Translations under genes and position numbers: made by a program | Part shown: positions 33,961 through 45,983 of the stretch, piece by piece | How the letters are laid out: every line of letters begins with the position of its first letter | Position numbering within the stretch: the first letter of the stretch is position 1 | Notes under the pieces: model-generated | The model's database searches: none | Seen by the model: only the letters and a program-made list of their open reading frames with translations | Told to the model about the DNA's origin: nothing | DNA from: Dolomedes plantarius | Taxonomy: Eukaryota; Arthropoda; Arachnida; Araneae; Dolomedidae | Assembly (NCBI GenBank): GCA_907164885.2 | Contig: OU015490.1 | Coordinates: 12,719,966-12,783,965 of the forward strand | Direction of reading: 5' to 3' | DNA length: 64,000 nt

Positions 33961-34940
33961 CACCGCGTTATTAACAAAAAAATTATTCATTTCCTAGTCT
34001 AGAAATAAATGTTGTAAATTAGCAACTTTTTCTCTTAAATGTTTCTTGCCACTGCTGACACAATCAACAGTGGACAACAAAAAAGTGACATGTAAATATA
34101 GTTATCCAAAAGAAGTCATTTCCTCCGATAAAACTACAATCCGTATTGACAAATAATCTCTAATATTTTACTGTTTATAAAAGTTAAAAATTAAGTAAAT
34201 CTTATCAGACAGATATTTCAGATAAATCTTATGGAAATTTTATGGAGACATCTTTAGAGCGAACAATGCAAATTTTTTTTCAACATAGGAACAACTAAGG
34301 CATTGTTAAAACTAAGAAAATAAACAGTAGATTACACAAATATTACTTAATAAAATGAAGTATTTTTCTTTTAATTGAGCTTTATCTACTTTGAGATAAA
34401 ATTAGCTTTAATTATTCACCAGTTAAAGGAAAACTGAAACTTAACAATAAAAAGCAGATTTTCCCCCTAGTCAACATGATCTACTTTGGGAAAAACTTGG
34501 CTGTGTAATTTATCAATTAGTTGGCTTTAATTATTTATTACTGGTTTAAGGAAATTACAAATAGAGAGTAAAAAGTTTTTCTTCATATATAACAGGTGCT
34601 TTATGCTACAGGATAAAACGCCTAAAAAAAGAAAACAATTAATTTTGCGTTAGGTAAATACAACTGTTATTATATATAGTTACACAATTAGTGGTAAAAC
34701 GTCTCCATGTAAAGTACTATATTCAACATAATTTTCAATCACTGTGTAGAAAATTACTGCATCAATTACTTACAGCAACACGTAATCAAACTTCGGCATC
34801 TCTTAATCAAGCTACAATTTATTTGAAAGGAATTTTGAAAGTGGAAATTCGAAAAGTTTCATATGCTATTTCCTTTACGCAGTAAATGACACTATGAGAA
34901 AAATTCACCACAATGAGTAAAACCCAATGAGAAAACTCAA
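33961..34940. other. AT-rich stretch, nothing recognised
   Basis: The short frame at 34691-34885 has no recognisable motif. Confidence 0.4.
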
Positions 34941-34943
34941 TAA

Positions 34944-35135
34944 GAAAAATTCTCCACTGCCGAAAATTGGATTTAAAGATTTCTGAAGTCAACCATTGTT
35001 CCTCTTAAATGACTTCTATTAAGAAAATGACATTTCAAATGAGATTCTCTCTGCATTTAACATTACCTTTTGCCACAAATATCTTTTATAATTTTAGTGA
35101 GAAAAATATTAATCTTTAATGACCAAAGCCATTTT
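34944..35135 (+). repeat. Direct duplication, left copy
   Basis: The phrases GATTTCTGAAGTCAACC, CTTAAATGACTTCTATTAAG, CCTTTTGCCACAAATATC and AATGACCAAAGCCATTTT occur in this order here and at 36041-36236, same orientation, about 1.1 kb apart. No coding content. Confidence 0.7.
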
Positions 35136-35309
35136 AATACTGTAATCAAACATAATATTACATGTGGAACTAAGATTTTAAGATATCTAGTTCATTCATT
35201 TTGTGATCTGCATCGTAGATTTTGGATTTTTTTTTTCGAATGCTGAGGCTTTTGTCTTGAGACATTTGTCCTGTATACCGCAGAAATTGTTGACAAAATG
35301 TTGGCAACC

Positions 35310-35560
35310 CACAGGTGAGTCAGCATTGTCCCTTGGTGCCACCTCAATTTTGATCGACCGCCCCCAGGGACGTCAGTTAGAGGGATTACACCCACCTACC
35401 CCCCCCAAAAAAATAATAATACATCCTGAAAGCACTTTCTAGTATACGAATGTAACTTGCCCATATTAGGTCTGGATACGAAGGTATATAATGGTGTTCG
35501 CCGTGATTGGAACTCATCACCCTAAATTCGATGCCCGACACACTATCATTAAGAAACCTT
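35310..35560 (-). mobile_element. SINE family B, copy 3
   Basis: It shares GGTGCCACCTCAATTTTGAT and the AACTTGCCCATATTAGGTCT segment with the other family B copies. It lies between the two copies of a direct duplication (34944-35135 and 36041-36236). The tRNA-like head at the right is more decayed than in copies 2 and 4. Confidence 0.5.
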
Positions 35561-35599
35561 GGGGTCCAGATTCTGAAATATGAAAATCTCTCGGGCATT

Positions 35600-36040
35600 T
35601 AAAAAGGGTTAACAGTATTTTTCAGAGGCAATTCGTTGAAATGAGTTGCAAAAGAGGAATTTCAATGGGTTTGTCTACCTGAGCAGAGAGAATTTATGCG
35701 CTTAATTGCATGCAAAGGGGCCCATCCCGAAATGTAAAAAATAAAACTAAATGGGAGGAAAGACTCTGTTCTCTGCTTATGAAGGTAAACGTTTAGAAAA
35801 AAATTGAATAGTTTTTAATTTAAAAAGCTTCCGAACTTAATATTTTACAAGGAATCAAATTATTGACTTCCTTTGCTGCATAACTAATTTTTTTTTGCAA
35901 AACATTTTGAAGATTTTTGAAAATTTTGAATTACAGTTTTTTGAAAATCATGTACATTGCTTTTGAAACTCTAATATTTAAATACAGAAAATAGGTTTCA
36001 TAAATACGATTTTGATAATCTGCAATTAAATAAACACAAT
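35600..36040. other. No gene recognised
   Basis: AT-rich sequence between the SINE and the right copy of the duplication; nothing recognised. Confidence 0.35.
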
Positions 36041-36236
36041 GAGAAAAATTCCCCTGTGCTTAAAATTGGATTTAAATATTTCTGAAGTCAACCGTTGTCC
36101 CTCTTAAATGACTTCTATTAAGAAAGTGACATTTCCAATGACAATTCTTCTGCATTTTACATTACCTTTTGCCACAAATATCTTTTATAATTTTTAATGA
36201 GAAAAAGATTAAATCTTTAATGACCAAAGCCATTTT
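36041..36236 (+). repeat. Direct duplication, right copy
   Basis: This is the partner of 34944-35135. The two are close enough to align throughout by eye, with scattered substitutions and small gaps. Confidence 0.7.
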
Positions 36237-36239
36237 CTT

Positions 36240-37185
36240 TCAAATTTGTGTTTCGAAATTGAATTCAAAGCAGATACTCAGGAATTCTGTATGATTTAAT
36301 TTTGAAGATAAAGAAAATCAATCACATTGTCAAAGAAAATTTCGTCTTTTATCGCCAAATTGTCCTTTGCAGATAATTGAATTTAACTTTATATAATAAA
36401 ATCCTGACTTCTCGAGATATCTTTGAATTATATATCTTCGTTCTTCAAACAGATGAGATTTTGTTTTCAATTTAATTTTCCAGTTGATTTAAAAAGAATA
36501 AAAAATGTCGCACGTTTGATCATTTCATTTTGCCATTATTTTACTTTATCTGAATCGTCTCCCAATATGCTTTATCTAAACAGCGCGTATAAGGAATATC
36601 TGTAATATTCTCAACGCTTAACACCATCTAATCGGATTCAAGAATATTTTAAAGAGCTTTTTTATTTATAGATTTTTTTTTGAGAAAATCCAGTAATTGC
36701 TGTAATCTAGTTTCAACTTTTTATTTTACCCTTTTGAATTTTTTAAAATTTATTTTTATGAACTACATTAGTTCTTTAATATTCCCTATGGGATCTGTTT
36801 TGCCTATTTATATTTAACCATTTGTCTCGTTATGGGATCAGTTTATAAAGAAAAGTACTCACATGGACAATTTTATAAACGAACCCAAATATTTTTGTTA
36901 TAGTTTAAAGGGGGGGGGGATGACTTGCCACCCCGTTCACTGATTCCATGTATGTCTACACTCAAAAGTATATGCTGCACTAAAGGCTAAAACACGTTTA
37001 CTGAGATAAAATTAAACGGTTACAAAAAAAGAACTTGCAACTATGGCTAACAAATTACGTAACAAAAATATTATACCAACAGGCGGTAAGCAGGCCATAT
37101 AAACGACCGGCGACAGCAAAACCACAACTGCAATGACTGCTGCTGAAGCGACAGTGCTAGGCCTTCTAACGCAGATATTTCTATA
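36240..37185. other. AT-rich stretch with a G homopolymer
   Basis: No gene is recognised. A run of about ten G lies at 36910-36920. Confidence 0.35.
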
Positions 37186-37189
37186 AATA

Positions 37190-37621
37190 ATTACAAGATA
37201 AAAAAACATTTTATATACCATATTTTTTAAATTTTCTGTTGAATCATATAAACTCGACATTTCTATGTATTAATAGATACTTTTTAAAAATTTTTTTTGA
37301 TGAATTATCCCCTCAACTTGAAAGAAAATGAAGTTAATAGGAAATTAACTTGCATATAACTTTTCGTTCCCGCTCCGGCCAATATATGACTGCACCATTA
37401 TACAAAACAAAATTAACTGAAAATAACTGAAAATTACTTTAAATCTGCTTAAAGATGGCTAAAAGTATTAAAAAAGTGCATTGTCATCGTGTTCTGAGCT
37501 ATTCTAAAAGTTTCAAATGTCTAGATAGTCGGGAAGTTAGTTGAAAATCGATTGCAAGATTTGTACTTGACAAACACACACACAAACACACAAACAAGAA
37601 AGCAAGTAAATAAAAACATGG
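37190..37621 (+). repeat. Dispersed repeat family 2, copy b
   Basis: This runs from ATTACAAGATAAAAA to AATAAAAACATGG and aligns to the copies at 10787-11209 and 44308-44718. TA flanks the ends. The ACAAACAAGAAAGCAAGT block near the 3' end is shared by all three. Confidence 0.6.
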
Positions 37622-38119
37622 TAATAACATCGGAGAGCGAGTGTTCGTCGATGTGAGAAAACGGAGTGATCGGATTGGTCGGCTCCAGTATCCTTCAGAT
37701 TGCTTCACCAAAGTGAAGCAGTTTCCAGTTCGGTCGGTACTTAGGTAGGTGACGTCTTTGGCTGTCTATAAGCTGGATTTCTATCCGCAAGTAGGAGAAG
37801 GAGGAGGAAAGCAAGTGATTGGGTAGTTAGGAATGAAAGATTCGCGGTTCTGGATCAGTGAGTTCAATCACTATAGCTTGGAGCTTCTCCAAGTGTAGAA
37901 GTCGTGGACCTTCTCCAGGAGTGGATCTGCTCCAAAAATTACGAGAGTGTTAAGACAAGAAGCCTTTTATACCCTTACTTCGATGCGCGCGCAGCTGATA
38001 TATATTTTGCAGAATTTAGTATGCGACTTCCAATTTGCACTTCTTGGGATTCCGTGGCAATAGAAACAATCTCATCGCGGAAAACTGGAAAATGTTCGAA
38101 CTCAGCTACATTATAACAT
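37622..38119 (-). mobile_element. Probable solo LTR
   Basis: The 498-bp segment is flanked by CATGG on both sides (37617-37621 and 38120-38124), a 5-bp duplication typical of Ty3/gypsy-type integration. On the minus strand it begins ATGTTATAATG, ends CGATGTTATTA, and holds GGGTATAAAAGGCTTC with a good TATA box near 37965-37980. It is GC-richer than its neighbours and has no coding domain. The ends are not the canonical TG...CA, which lowers confidence. Confidence 0.5.
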
Positions 38120-38386
38120 CATGGCGTTTATAGTGTATTTTCCGACGCATTTCTATAAAAAAATAAATAGAAAGAAGCTAACGAGCATGTGTTACTTGCA
38201 TGCCGCAAGTTTTATATAACATCAATAACTGTGAACAAAATTTTTAATTGTAATTCATTTTAATACTGGCTACTGTTAATGTAAACAAATACAGTAGGTG
38301 TAAAAGCCATTTTTTCCTAATGTTTTTCTCTTATGTCTTGTAGAAATATGTGAACATTAAAATTACGTTCTATTACAACTGTGATA

Positions 38387-40573
38387 CACTCTTAGACAAA
38401 ATAATGACGCACCAAGTAGCAGTTATCTGAATGGGACGAAAATGCATATATGTGATGTACATGTACAGAAAAACAAATGATTACAATTTGAGAAAAAAAT
38501 GGATGATTTATTCAAGAGAAAGAGCTTCACAAAGTGAAAAAGTCAATAACGCGATTGTCCACCTCTGTCCCTTATGCAAGCAGTTATTCGTCTTGGCATT
38601 GATTGATAGAGGTGGTGGATGTCCTCCTTTGGGATTTCGTGCCAAATTCTGTCAAACTGGTGCGTTAGATAGTCAAAATCCCGAGCTTGGACTGTGGAAC
38701 TATGGAGGGCCCTTCCCATAATGCTCCAATCGTCCTCAATGGGGGAGACATCCAAACTTGCTGGCCAAGGTAGCGTCGGGCAAGCACGAGGACCAGCAGT
38801 AGAAACTCTCGCTGTGTGCGGGCGGCCATTATCTTGCTGAAATGTAAGCCCAGGTTGGCATTATATGAAGGGCAACACAATGGGGCGTAAAATATCGTCG
38901 ACATACCGCTGGGCTGTAAGTGTGCCACAGATGACAACCAAAGGGGTTCTGCTATGAAATGAAATGAAATGGCAACCCATACCATCACTCCTGGTTGTCG
39001 GCCCGTATAAGCGGAAGACATGTTGGTAGCCCACCGCTGTCCGGGACTTCTCCAGACACGCATTCGCTAGTCATCGGGGCTCACTTCGAAACGGAACTCA
39101 TCACTGAAGACAATTCTACTCCAGTCAGTGACATTCCAGGTCGAATGTGCCCGACACCGCTGCAAACGGGCTTGTCGGTGTATAGATGTCAATGTTAGTC
39201 GGCACAAGGGGGACCGTTAGCTCAGCCCCCTTTCTCTGAGCGGCCTATGAATGGTTTTTGCGGTCACTGAAGCACCAGCTGCCCGTACGATCGATGATAA
39301 TGATGAATCTGGGGCTGTGAGTGCCACTATGACGATTGCTCAGTCCTCACGTTCTGTTGTTTCTGTAGGCCGACCGCTTCCTTCTTGTCGCTGTGTTCGG
39401 CCATAGCTCACCCATTCTTGCCAACATCGTCTAATAGTGGAATCTATCTTCTATCCAAATGTCGAGAGATTCGCTGATTAGGCCAACCGGCTTCTCTGAG
39501 CCCAACTACACGTCCTCTCTCAAATGCTGCAATCTGAGCATATTGCTCGCGCACCTGTATGCAAGGCATAGTTACTGTCTCCCTGAGTACACGGAATGAA
39601 ATTCGCAAAGAATTTACGACCTGGAATCGAAATTTCTTCTTTTTAATATTGTTAGCGTCCATGTAAAAACATGTGCGTCAGCAATTCTTATAATACTTCT
39701 AATATGTATCTTTAAATAGCAGAGTAAAAATGTGCAGTAAAAGTCATGTTGTTTAAAAAAAAAGGGTATACGTTAAAACTATTAAAGATGCTCAAAAATA
39801 ATGTATAGACGACAAGCCTTTTAACAATAACATAAAAGTTTATTCATTTGAAAAATTAGTTAAAATTAGTTAAAACAACAATGTCAATATCTTCCTTTTC
39901 ACTAATAACAATTGGTAATGTAAGTCGGGTTTTTCTATTAAATCAATTCTGAAAATCAGTATTTTCCCATACTGTGATGGACTATCATAGGGCTTTAATA
40001 CGGAAATAATGCAAAATTTACATTACGCTACGCAGGCTTGATACAACTTACAGTTATCTCCCCAGCTCAGGCACAAGCTCCTTGATTATTTCCTGAAAGC
40101 CTTCACGGCTTATATACTCATGTGAAAAGCTGATATTCAAATATCGGGTTGAACTACGTAACTTCTCCGAAATACGCCATATACCGGAAACTGAAGACTT
40201 TTATGTTTAATTATATGACGCTCGGCAGTTTACCAAACATGACGTAATCTAAACGAAATTTGCGTCGGTGATTCGGCTTAGTTATAAATTGAATCGCCTT
40301 AACTTGAATCGGCTTTGAAATCGAAACGCAAAATATGGCGTCAAACTTCGGAAAGGCAAGTGATTATCGGACTCTCAAAGTAATTCTTAGTTCATATCGC
40401 TAACAAATATCCTGCCAGTTGCGCACTTAAGATGCGCTGCAGCGTCATATGTTCGTTCATTGGCTGCTAAACTTTAAAATTTTGCATTTTCCGTAGAAAC
40501 CTGTATGCATATCAATTTGTGCCCACTTTGCATTACCCCTTCTTGGTGCGTCATTTTTGTTTGTCTAAGAGTG
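38387..40573 (-). mobile_element. Tc1-type transposon, unusually long
   Basis: The inverted ends are CACTCTTAGACAAAATAATG on the left and, in reverse on the right, CACTCTTAGACAAACAAAAA; both continue into TGACGCACCAAG. TA flanks each end (38385-38386 and 40574-40575). At 2187 bp it exceeds the 1.4-1.7 kb of the other Tc1 copies here because about 900 bp of non-coding sequence lies upstream of the transposase. That part may be an inserted sequence. Confidence 0.85.
38543..39569 (-). pseudogene. Tc1-family transposase, multiply broken
   Basis: The start is MPCIQVREQYAQIAAFERGR at 39569, with a helix-turn-helix region after it. The first catalytic Asp remains in IVFSDEFRF, the second in FQQDNGRPH, and the final Glu in VSPIEDDW; spacing between the last two is slightly short of the usual 34, pointing to a small in-frame deletion. 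GVMVWVAISF and MPRRITACIRDRGG are the standard DD34E motifs. A stop follows near 39440-39450, another interrupts just before MRVWRSPGQ, and a frameshift lies between about 38755 and 38850. It is not functional. Confidence 0.85.
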
Positions 40574-40575
40574 TA

Positions 40576-41585
40576 TCTTGAAGGTCATATGAAATATGGG
40601 GGTACGAATTTTGAAATTGAAAAATTGAAAAATCCATCAGTTGAAAATGTAAATTTTAGGACGCATTAAAATATTCACACTCGTTTCATCGGCCGCAAAA
40701 CAAAAATAATTTATTAATTATGATCAATCAAAAATTTAAACACTTTAGTCCAATGACTTTAATAAAAACTATGCAAATAATGACGATGTATGGTCTTTGA
40801 AATTTTTCTGCTATATGTCTCCTTTAGAAGCCACCGTAGAATATTGCATCTACATTGAAATATGGTAGAGATTGCATTATGTTGTGGCGGCTCATGCCAT
40901 ATTTTGGAGTTCGTAAGTTACAATTATTATAGGAAATGCCAGACAGTATATTAACATTCAACGTCATAATTTACAGCCTAGTGTTCAAACGCTTGGAATT
41001 GAGAGCACACATTTCCTGCCGATTGATGAACTTAAACATACCACACATTGCACTAGAATAGCCGATATACCAGCATAAAGTTGGAAGAAGCATAAATGTG
41101 CCTCCTCAGTCTCTATGTTACCAAAAATCTGTGGCCCATTCTGGGATTAGAAGTCCTTCGAAAACGTAGCATTAATCGCAAAAATGATGGAGATTCAGTA
41201 ATCGAAAATTAATAGGCCAAAATAAATTATCAAAAAACTCAAACTCTAGTTTATTCAGTGAATAGAGCAATCACTACAGGATATTAAAGATCACATAATA
41301 AATACTAATAAGTTTATGTACACAATTTAAAACCATATGTGTGCAAATATTTTTTCTACTATAATGTTATTTATTACTCGTTAAAATATTCTACTGTCTT
41401 TCTTCAAAAATCTGTTTTTTGAAGATTAAAAAAACCTGTTTAAATTTGCACTGCATTTTATTTTCTTCAAACTATTTCGAAAATTCCATCTATGTTAATA
41501 TTTTATGCATTTTCTCTAACCTAACAATAGGGATATAATCATAAAGTAAAAGCTTGTATACATTCTAAAGTTAGTCTCAAGTTTC
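40576..41585. other. AT-rich stretch, nothing recognised
   Basis: No coding region or repeat boundary was found. Confidence 0.4.
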
Positions 41586-41587
41586 TA

Positions 41588-41790
41588 ACTGCCGGACGAT
41601 GGCCGGAAGGCTAGGGCGCTGGCATTTGGTACCGAGTCTGTGGGTTCGAATCCTACTTTTGGAATGGACGGTTGTAGCCATTTGGAATCGGCTTTAAGCA
41701 GTAGGTCCCGGTCTAATTAGACCTCGTGTAGAAAAAGTTGACCGTAGCGCTCAAAACCAAACTAAATTCCTAACCCAAATATTACTGTCA
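41588..41790 (+). mobile_element. tRNA-derived SINE family C
   Basis: The head has an A-box-like GATGGCCGGAAGGCTAGGG and, about 45 bp on, a perfect B-box-type GGGTTCGAATCC. The body (GGTTGTAGCCATTTGG and GGTCCCGGTCTAATTAGACC) does not fold as a tRNA, so it is a SINE, not a tRNA gene. GACC...GGTC forms a short hairpin in the body. It ends in A-rich sequence. Confidence 0.6.
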
Positions 41791-41794
41791 CATT

Positions 41795-42288
41795 TTGATT
41801 TTGATTTTAATGAAAAATCCACAACACATTTTTCTGAAAGGGTATTAAAGTGCGAATTGTTCTGAAGTTTTCCCGTTTAGATTTGTTATTTAAAAAAAAA
41901 AAAAACTAAATGACGAGTCTGAGATACTTGGACAAATTCATAATGCTGCATTAGCGTTATCCGTTAAAGCTGTTCTTATGATTAAAGAAGTATAGCCAAG
42001 AAAATGATCTAGATATGATTTTACTGATGAAGAAAATTTTATATTTGTAACGAAAATTGAAAGAATTTTTCTCAGACTTAAAATACAAATAAACAGGAAA
42101 ACAAACAAACAAGCAAGTAAACAAGGAAAAAAAACAGCAGACAAACAAATAATAAAATCGATGATCGAATTAAAATTTACTTAATAGAAATCAAACAGCT
42201 TTTCTTGACTATAGAATTTATTTCAATAAATATTTCTAGTACAGCTGTATTTAAGCATTAAGTTCTTAAATATGAGTACATATTTTTA
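41795..42288. other. AT-rich stretch, nothing recognised
   Basis: The minus-strand frames at 41938-42148 are low-complexity and have no recognisable domain. Confidence 0.4.
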
Positions 42289-42290
42289 TA

Positions 42291-43999
42291 CAGTGGTGGC
42301 CAAAAGTGTGGACATTTTTTGAAAGTTTCATGTTTTTCAACTTTGTGTGCTTGTAGAATATATTAATCTTCACTTAAATACAAACGTTTATATATCAAAT
42401 TGAAGGTAATTTAATTTAGAATTGAATACTAAAAACAGTATTACAATATCTGTATTACAAAAAAAGTTATACAACTAATAGTATGATCTATCTTAGATTT
42501 GCATTTTTTTTAAGTGATACTTACACAATCAATACTTAGTAGGATAACCCTTATTTTTTAAGACAGCCTCACAGCGTCTTTTCATCGAGTGAACGAGTGT
42601 TTGGAGTTCATGTTTCGTAATCACATGGTGCCAAGAATCAATTATAGCTTCAATAAGTTGTCTTTAATTGGATGGACGTTTTTTTCGTACAAGAATTTTC
42701 AAACGTCGCCACAAATTTTCAATTGGATTGAGATCAGGGCTGTTTCCTGGCCATGGTAATATATCTATGCCTTTAGTTCGAAACCATGCTTTGCATACTT
42801 TTGCTATGTGGCATGGAGCTGAATCCTGCTGAAAAATAAACGTAGCATTAATCGCGTTGTTGAGGAAGAGATCCCTGATGGAAGATATCAAGTTTGGTTC
42901 CAGGACAGTTTCGATGTATTTTTTGGCATTCAGGATGCCATCAATCACTTGAATTCGGCCCACACCATCTGCAGACATACATGCCCAAATCATGACATTT
43001 GTTGGGTTTTTTTGAGTTGCTTCAATGCAATCAGGATGAAGTGCTTCACCTACTCTACGTCTCACGTATTTTCAACCATCACTACCAAAGAGCGATATTT
43101 TACTTTCATCGCTCCAGATTACTTGCTTCCATTGATTTTCTGACCATTTAATGTGTTCTTTTGCCCACTTAACTCGTTTTTCGCGTTGCTTTTGATTTAA
43201 ATATGGTTAATTCCTTGGAATTCTAGCTTGTAGTCCGAATCCTGATAACCTTCTTCTTATTGTTCTTGAACTTACTGAAATACCTGCTGCATTCATTTTA
43301 CATCTAATGGCATCTGATGAAATTTTTCTATCTTGAAGGCATAGCCGTTTAATTTTTCTATCGGCAGTAGCACTTGTGCATTTTTTTCGGCCTGATTTGG
43401 CCTTATTTTCCACTGATTTCGTTTTTTCATAACGTAAACGGAACTTTCGTACACCAGAACAAGTCACTGAAACACCAACTTGTCTTGCAATTTCAGCATA
43501 AGAGAGGCCATTTTCTCTCAATATGACAATTCGACTTCTTTTTTTAGACGTCCAATCAATTCTTCTTGTTGATGACATTGTTTAAAATTAGTTTAATTAA
43601 AAAAAAGGACTTTAAATATTCAAAAACAGCAATACTCTATTTAATTGTACTAGTATGCATCATTCCGCAAAATATTTCCACAACAATAATTCTTTTACCA
43701 TCCAAATAACCTAAACTATAGATACAGACATTTGATTGGTCCTCAGAACAGTGTTTGTGATTGGCTAGTACGCTTTTATTACAAAACACGTCCTTATTCA
43801 AAACGATTTGTGTTTGTTTGTTCTACTAAAATGAGAATTACTTATTTGTAATACAGATATTGTAATATTGTTTTTGTTATTCAATTTTAAATTAAATTAC
43901 CTTCAATTTGATATATAAACTTTTGTATTTAAGTGAAAATTAATATATTCTACAAGCACACAAAATTGAAAAACATGTCCACACTTTTGGCCACCACTG
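42291..43999 (-). mobile_element. Tc1-type transposon with long inverted repeats
   Basis: TA flanks both ends (42289-42290 and 44000-44001). The inverted repeats reach about 172 bp on the left (42291-42462) and 155 bp on the right (43845-43999), starting CAGTGGTGGCCAAAAGTGTG. The left arm has an extra stretch of about 16 bp, a near-repeat of its own sequence. Arms this long are unlike the short ends of the other Tc1 copies in the window. Confidence 0.92.
42529..43578 (-). pseudogene. Tc1-family transposase, three stops, no frameshift
   Basis: The gene is 350 codons from MSSTRRIDWTSKKRSRI to a stop at 42529-42531, normal for the family. Two helix-turn-helix regions lie in the N-terminal third (GLSYAEIARQVGVS; ISVSSRTIRRRLSGFG). 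The first catalytic Asp is in VIWSDESKI, the second in FQQDSAPCH and the Glu in [15 protein letters not shown], exactly 34 residues apart (DD34E). Three in-frame stops break it: TAA at 43207-43209, a TGA near 43070 where Trp is expected after GSDG, and TAA near 42664. All three fit C-to-T or G-to-A changes, and the frame is otherwise continuous. Confidence 0.9.
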
Positions 44000-44257
44000 T
44001 AGTTTAATAGTATATTTCTGACATAAAAATTATTTATAGGATGTTTTATTATTTTTTAGTGTCTTTTATGCTTGTAACGAATATAATATACGCGTAAAAC
44101 TTTGTAGAAATAAAGTTTATATAATTTTTATGAAGAGAATTACGTTTCGCTTATACGTACGGAAATTTTGTATTTTACAGGTAGGTTTATCACGAGAAAC
44201 AGGGTTATTTTTAAGCTGAATGAATGGGAGCTAAAAACCGATGAATGCTTTTATGAT

Positions 44258-45354
44258 ATACTAGCCGAATAATCATGTTTTTCTACGGAGTAAATTCAAA
44301 TAAAATAATTACAAGATGAAAAGAACTTTTTATATACACCCCGTTTTTTTATTTTCTGTTGAATCATATAAACTTGACAATTCTATGTATTAATAAATGC
44401 TTTTTAAAAATTTTTTTGATGAATTATCCCATCAACATGAAAGAAAGTGAAGTTAATTGGAAGTTAACTTGCGTTTAACTTTTCGTTCCCGTCCCGGTCG
44501 ATAGATGGGTACATCTGTCTACAAAACAAAATTAACTGAAAATGCATTCAACTCTGCTTAAATATGGCTAAAAGTATTAAAATAATACATTGTCATCGTG
44601 TTCTGAGCTATTCTAAAAGTTCCAAATGTCTAGCTTGTCGGGAAGTTAGTTAAAAATCGATTGCAAGATATGTACCTGACAAACACACAAACAAGAAAGC
44701 GAGTTAATAAAAACATGGTAAAAATCGTAACAAATATTTTATAGACAAAATAATGTACAATAAAATATTCAAATTAAATACAACGGTCAATGAATGCAAT
44801 CAACTTGTTTGTTTAATACCTATAAAATACTAATTTCAATTAAATTCTTTAAAAACTTCCATCTCAATTTGTCTAGTAGTTAAATTTTATCTTTTACCAT
44901 ATTTTAATATTTTTTGTCAACTTATTTCGTCGTTATGCACGTGGCACAAAATTAATTTAAAATATCACAACAAGAAAAGAAACCATGTGATCAGCATTTA
45001 ATAAATTAAATTCTAAAAAATAATCTTTAAAAATTCACCAAAAATCAGAAAATGGAGGTAAAGATTCGAAAAACAGATTTCATTTTAAAGGAATTTTTAT
45101 GATCTTTCTCGTGATATAAATTTTATAATCCTCGAATTATTATTTTAAATGCTAACTTTAAAGAATGTTACAAAAACAGCTTAAAAATTTAATTTAAAAA
45201 TATCTAAGAAGAATTTTTCAAAAAAAAATTCTTGGTGCACCCTTACATTATAAGAAGAATCGCCATGCAAAATTTCAGCTCTTTAGGTCCAGTGGTTTGG
45301 TCTGCGCGTTATCTATCAATCAGTCAGTCACGGAACTGTTTTATATATAGAGAT
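44258..45354 (+). repeat. Dispersed repeat family 1, copy B
   Basis: It begins TACTAGCCGAATAATC and ends with GGTCCAGTGGTTTGGTCTG, a CAGTCAGT run and CGGAACTGTTTTATATATAG. A family 2 repeat (44308-44718) lies inside it, with TA on both sides, which shows that family 2 inserted into family 1. Confidence 0.6.
44308..44718 (+). repeat. Dispersed repeat family 2, copy c (nested)
   Basis: This aligns to copies a and b over its full length, although its left inner TACCATG motif has decayed to TACACCCCG. Family 1 sequence resumes right after ACATGGTA. Confidence 0.6.
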
Positions 45355-45975
45355 TATTGATTTTATCCAGTGCCATCAAAACACACGATTTTACGAGATA
45401 TAAAACTGAACAATATCTTGTGAGTGGGGATTATCAATTTTTTATTTCTTTTAATAATGAAGGCAGCAAATTCAAGGTTTTGTAGTGTAGTAAACACAAG
45501 CTAGATTACACCCTAATATCCGAGTTTTCTAAACATTTTAGGTAATTTGCATATTTGAAATATTGAACAGTATTTATGCTTCAGAAATCAATCTTAACAG
45601 CAACTTAATACATAAAGGGTCCTTTATGCCAATGTAGGAACAACTATTTTGAGCTGCTACATGATGTCATCATTTATGTTCAGTAATTTCAATAAGTTTC
45701 AGGGTTTTCCAGGAGGGAATTTCAGGAAAAAAACCGTCTTATACCTTACGCGAGCTTCTTACACTTCACCGAGTAACAGAGTGGGTGTTTTCGTGTAAAT
45801 GGATCACATACATAGATGTTCATTACCCATAATTGTAATAAATTTTTCGTTGGAAAGAGAGAATGGAAATTCTGAATATTCAATTCAAAGCAAACTCTGA
45901 CATCATATTGTGACATGTACTGTTGTCGTAAGTGGAATGTGAGAAATCATAAGACAATGATTGAATCATATATAT
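45355..45975. other. AT-rich stretch, nothing recognised
   Basis: No coding or repeat structure is seen. Confidence 0.35.
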
Positions 45976-45983
45976 CATATTGT

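Noticed and set aside
41588..41660. tRNA gene suggested by a perfect B box
   Set aside because: Acceptor and anticodon stems do not pair; a SINE head explains it.
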